Below the pieces are notes generated by a model. It was given only the letters and a program-made list of their open reading frames with translations, made no database searches and had not been told where the DNA came from. A stretch of 8,159 bases of DNA, taken from an uncultured Clostridia bacterium. GTDB taxonomy: Bacteria > Bacillota_A > Clostridia > Oscillospirales > Oscillospiraceae. Location of the stretch: positions 1-8,159 of the forward strand of contig CAMVGI010000048.1 of NCBI GenBank assembly GCA_947166955.1, in the 5' to 3' direction. Positions 6,256-8,159 of this stretch are shown here, in pieces; positions within the stretch are counted from its first letter, which is position 1; every line of letters starts with the position of its first letter. The position numbers and the translations under genes are program-made.

Positions 6256-7746
6256 TCAGCGGCCCTTTTTCGTCTTCGCGACATGGCGGAAGACCTCCTC
6301 GAAGCGGGAAAGCGCCTCGTCGATGATCTCCGGCGTGTCGGCGAGCGAGGTGTAGAGGCGGCTGCCCGCGAGCGTTACGATGCCGTTTGCCATGTACGCC
6401 GCGCCCATGCGCTCCATCGAGTCCTTGCGCGTGTACATCATCTTCTTGTGCTTCAAAAGCCCCAGCGCGGACTTCGCGGGGTTCATCGACGAGAAGTCGA
6501 AGCTCATCGCGCCCGTGCACTCAAGATGCACGATCGAACCCTGATTGTAGGCGACGAACGGCAGGCCGTACTTATCGAGCAGGCTCTTGAGGCCGTCGCA
6601 CAGGCGGTCGCCCATCTTCCCCGCGATCTCGCAGGCGTTGGTGCGCTCGATCTCACGAATGGCGGTGTAGCCCGCGAGGCACGAGAGCGGATTCGCCGCG
6701 AGCGTGCCGCCGACGTAGGCGCGGTGCTTGCCGGTGGCAAGGCCCGCCGCCATCAGCTGCGCATACTCGCGCTTGCCGCCGACGCCGCCCGCCGCGGGAT
6801 AGCCGCCCGCAACGATCTTGCCGAACACGGTGAGGTCGGGCACGACATCGAAAAACGCCTGCGCGCCGCCGAGCGCCACACGGAAACCGGTGACGACCTC
6901 GTCGAAGATAAAGAGCGCGCCATACTGGTCGCAAAGCTGGCGCACGACCTTATTGTAGTCGCGCGCGACGGGACGCGTGCCGCTCTCGGGGCCGACCGGC
7001 TCGACGATGACCGCCGCCGTGCCGCCTGTGAGCTTGTTGCGCTTGAGCATGCCTTCGAGCATTTCGAGGTCGTTCGGGCGCACCTCGTCGGTCAGCTCGA
7101 ACGCTCCGCCGGGGATGCCGTGGGACTCCAGCAGGCCGCGGCTTCCCGGGATCTTGAGGCCGTAGACCATCTGATCCGACCAGCCGTGGTACGCGCCGCC
7201 GATCTTGATGACGTGCTTGTGCCCCGTGGCGATGCGCGCGATGCGAAGCGACGCCATGACCGCCTCGGTGCCGCTGCCGAGCATGCGGAACATCTCGACG
7301 TTCGGCATATGGCGATTGATCTCGCGGGCGATCATCAGCTCGGACTCGTGCAGAAGGCCCGTCACGGGGCCGCAGGTGTTAAGAAGCTCGATGACCTTCT
7401 CGCGGATGGGCGGGTAGTTGCTGCCGAGGATGGTCGGGCCGCCCGCCTGCAGGAAGTCGATGTACCGGTTGCCGTCCTTATCGTAGAGGTACGCGCCGTC
7501 CGCGCGCGCCATGCACATCGGAAACGGCTTGTTGAACGCGAGGTTGTGCTGCACGCCGCCGGGGATGTAGTTTTTCGACTCCTCGTACACGGCGCGGGAC
7601 GCCGTGCATTTGTCGTCGTAATACTTGAGCACAACGTTGTTGTAATACTCGTCCGTCACCTCCCAGATAGGCTGGTCGGTAAGCGCCTTCAAACGCGCGT
7701 TAATCTCCGCCGGATCGTCCCAGCGGCTGATGCCGCAGTTGGTCAT
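6256..7746 (-). CDS. Class III PLP aminotransferase, glutamate-1-semialdehyde aminomutase-like
   Basis: PLP enzyme of fold type I, class III. The 496-residue protein has DGNRYIDFLQAGGPTILG (near 90-107), the phosphate-binding GSGTEAV (157-163), AYHGWSDQ, VEPVGPESG, FDEVVTGFR with the pyridine-nitrogen aspartate D282, and FGKIVAGGYPAAGGVGG with the Schiff-base lysine K310, then VGGTLAANPLS. The pattern resembles GSA aminomutase (HemL) more than ornithine or GABA aminotransferases. It is about 70 residues longer than E. coli HemL (426 aa as I recall), mainly through an N-terminal stretch of about 50 residues, and the region after YHGW does not follow HemL's gating loop closely. No other haem gene is nearby. 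The ATG at 7746 has an AGGAGG site 7 bases upstream and overlaps the GtrA stop; the frame stays open further upstream (to 8028), but that part is the shadow of the GtrA gene. The reaction is probably amino transfer or 1,2-amino shift on a small carbonyl compound; the substrate is unknown. Confidence 0.88.
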   Translation of the reverse strand: MTNCGISRWDDPAEINARLKALTDQPIWEVTDEYYNNVVLKYYDDKCTASRAVYEESKNYIPGGVQHNLAFNKPFPMCMARADGAYLYDKDGNRYIDFLQAGGPTILGSNYPPIREKVIELLNTCGPVTGLLHESELMIAREINRHMPNVEMFRMLGSGTEAVMASLRIARIATGHKHVIKIGGAYHGWSDQMVYGLKIPGSRGLLESHGIPGGAFELTDEVRPNDLEMLEGMLKRNKLTGGTAAVIVEPVGPESGTRPVARDYNKVVRQLCDQYGALFIFDEVVTGFRVALGGAQAFFDVVPDLTVFGKIVAGGYPAAGGVGGKREYAQLMAAGLATGKHRAYVGGTLAANPLSCLAGYTAIREIERTNACEIAGKMGDRLCDGLKSLLDKYGLPFVAYNQGSIVHLECTGAMSFDFSSMNPAKSALGLLKHKKMMYTRKDSMERMGAAYMANGIVTLAGSRLYTSLADTPEIIDEALSRFEEVFRHVAKTKKGR

Positions 7747-8159
7747 TTCGTTTCCTCCTTCATTTTCTGTTTTTGCGCGACGTCGTTGGTGTCGATGCTG
7801 TCGCGGAACACGACAAAGCGGTCGTACAGGAACTCGGTCACAAAGTTCAGCACCATGTTGAGAACTGTCGCCACGTATTCGTTCCAGCCGAGCGTCATCG
7901 TATAGAAGTGCTCCAGCCAGCCGGAAACCGGCGTGAACACGCAGTAGAACAGCGCCACGAGCAGCATCGCCTTGGGCACGTTGCTCGCGCTTTGGAACGT
8001 GAACTTGCGGTTGAGCGTAAAGTTCCACAGCACCGAGAGCGCCAGCGCGGTGATATAGCTCACGTGGTACGGCAGATGCAGCGTCTCGTTGAGCAGGGCG
8101 AACGAGCCCAGCTCGATCAGGCCGGCGCTCGCGGGGAACCGCGTGAATTTGGGCGCACG
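7743..8159 (-). CDS. GtrA-family membrane protein (5' end outside window)
   Basis: Small inner-membrane protein of the GtrA family; members are thought to help move polyprenyl-phosphate-linked sugars across the membrane for surface polysaccharide glycosylation. The frame is open to the right edge, giving 138 visible residues, so only a short N-terminal piece is missing. Four hydrophobic segments are seen at about residues 8-25, 33-49, 63-86 and 94-112, followed by a charged, lysine-rich tail. The hallmark after the second segment, WNFTLNRKFTF (45-55), is echoed after the fourth by LNFVTEFLYDRFVVF (104-118), in line with the two-fold build of the family. An in-frame GTG at 8063 would cut off the first segment and is not a likely start. 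The stop overlaps the aminotransferase start in an ATGA (7743-7746), so the two are translationally coupled. The sugar handled cannot be told from sequence. Confidence 0.82.
   Translation of the reverse strand, partial: RAPKFTRFPASAGLIELGSFALLNETLHLPYHVSYITALALSVLWNFTLNRKFTFQSASNVPKAMLLVALFYCVFTPVSGWLEHFYTMTLGWNEYVATVLNMVLNFVTEFLYDRFVVFRDSIDTNDVAQKQKMKEETK
7754..7759 (-). promoter_or_regulatory. Shine-Dalgarno site of the aminotransferase gene
   Basis: AGGAGG on the - strand (CCTCCT as written), 7 bases before the ATG at 7746-7744 and inside the 3' end of the GtrA-family gene. It fixes the aminotransferase start. Confidence 0.85.

Noticed and set aside
6283..7905. A 540-codon open frame on the + strand opposite the aminotransferase gene, and a 409-codon frame on the - strand opposite uxaA (4684-5913)
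   Set aside because: Both are mirror images of well-supported genes, with low-complexity Arg/Ala/Val/Asp-rich products and no recognisable motifs or convincing ribosome sites.
7747..8028. Extending the aminotransferase to an upstream start at 8028
   Set aside because: The added 94 residues come from the GtrA gene read in another frame. The ATG at 7746 has a good AGGAGG site and the classical ATGA overlap.
1..8159. CRISPR array, tRNA or rRNA gene, insertion sequence, toxin-antitoxin or phage defence system
   Set aside because: Nearly every base is covered by metabolic or membrane-protein genes. No regularly spaced repeats, tRNA-like cloverleaf, transposase or terminal repeats were found by reading.

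Overview
The window looks like a piece of chromosome (or metagenomic contig) from a GC-rich Bacillota, probably a gut-type Clostridia. Third codon positions are mostly G or C. Several genes have strong AGGAG/AGGAGG ribosome sites, and the KDPG aldolase carries a C-terminal extension that I associate, from memory, with clostridial homologues. This placement is an inference; no rRNA or other marker gene is present.

Region 1 (2-6177, + strand) is a tight five-gene operon for hexuronate breakdown: a KDPG aldolase cut by the window edge (eda, with a fused VOC-type domain), KDG kinase (kdgK), uronate isomerase (uxaC), tagaturonate reductase (uxaB) and altronate dehydratase (uxaA). Together they take D-galacturonate through tagaturonate, altronate, KDG and KDPG to pyruvate and glyceraldehyde 3-phosphate. 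All steps after uptake are covered. The gaps between genes are 13, 12, 4 and 57 bases, so the genes are probably co-transcribed, with the promoter, regulator and transporter to the left of the window or elsewhere.

Region 2 (6178-6255) is the only true intergenic space between convergent genes. It holds a small GC hairpin just after uxaA and a 16-bp perfect stem flanked by A and T runs, which can terminate transcription from both sides.

Region 3 (6256-8159, - strand) is a second transcription unit: a GtrA-family membrane protein cut by the right edge, overlapping by 4 bases (ATGA) a class III aminotransferase that resembles glutamate-1-semialdehyde aminomutase. The pairing with a GtrA-type protein suggests cell-surface glycan or lipid-linked sugar metabolism rather than haem synthesis, but the substrate is unknown.

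Most of the window is well-understood sugar-acid catabolism. The least explained parts are the VOC domain fused to the aldolase and the aminotransferase/GtrA pair. I found no mobile element, CRISPR array, tRNA, rRNA or clear novel system. Very long open frames opposite the real genes are by-products of the GC-rich codon pattern.
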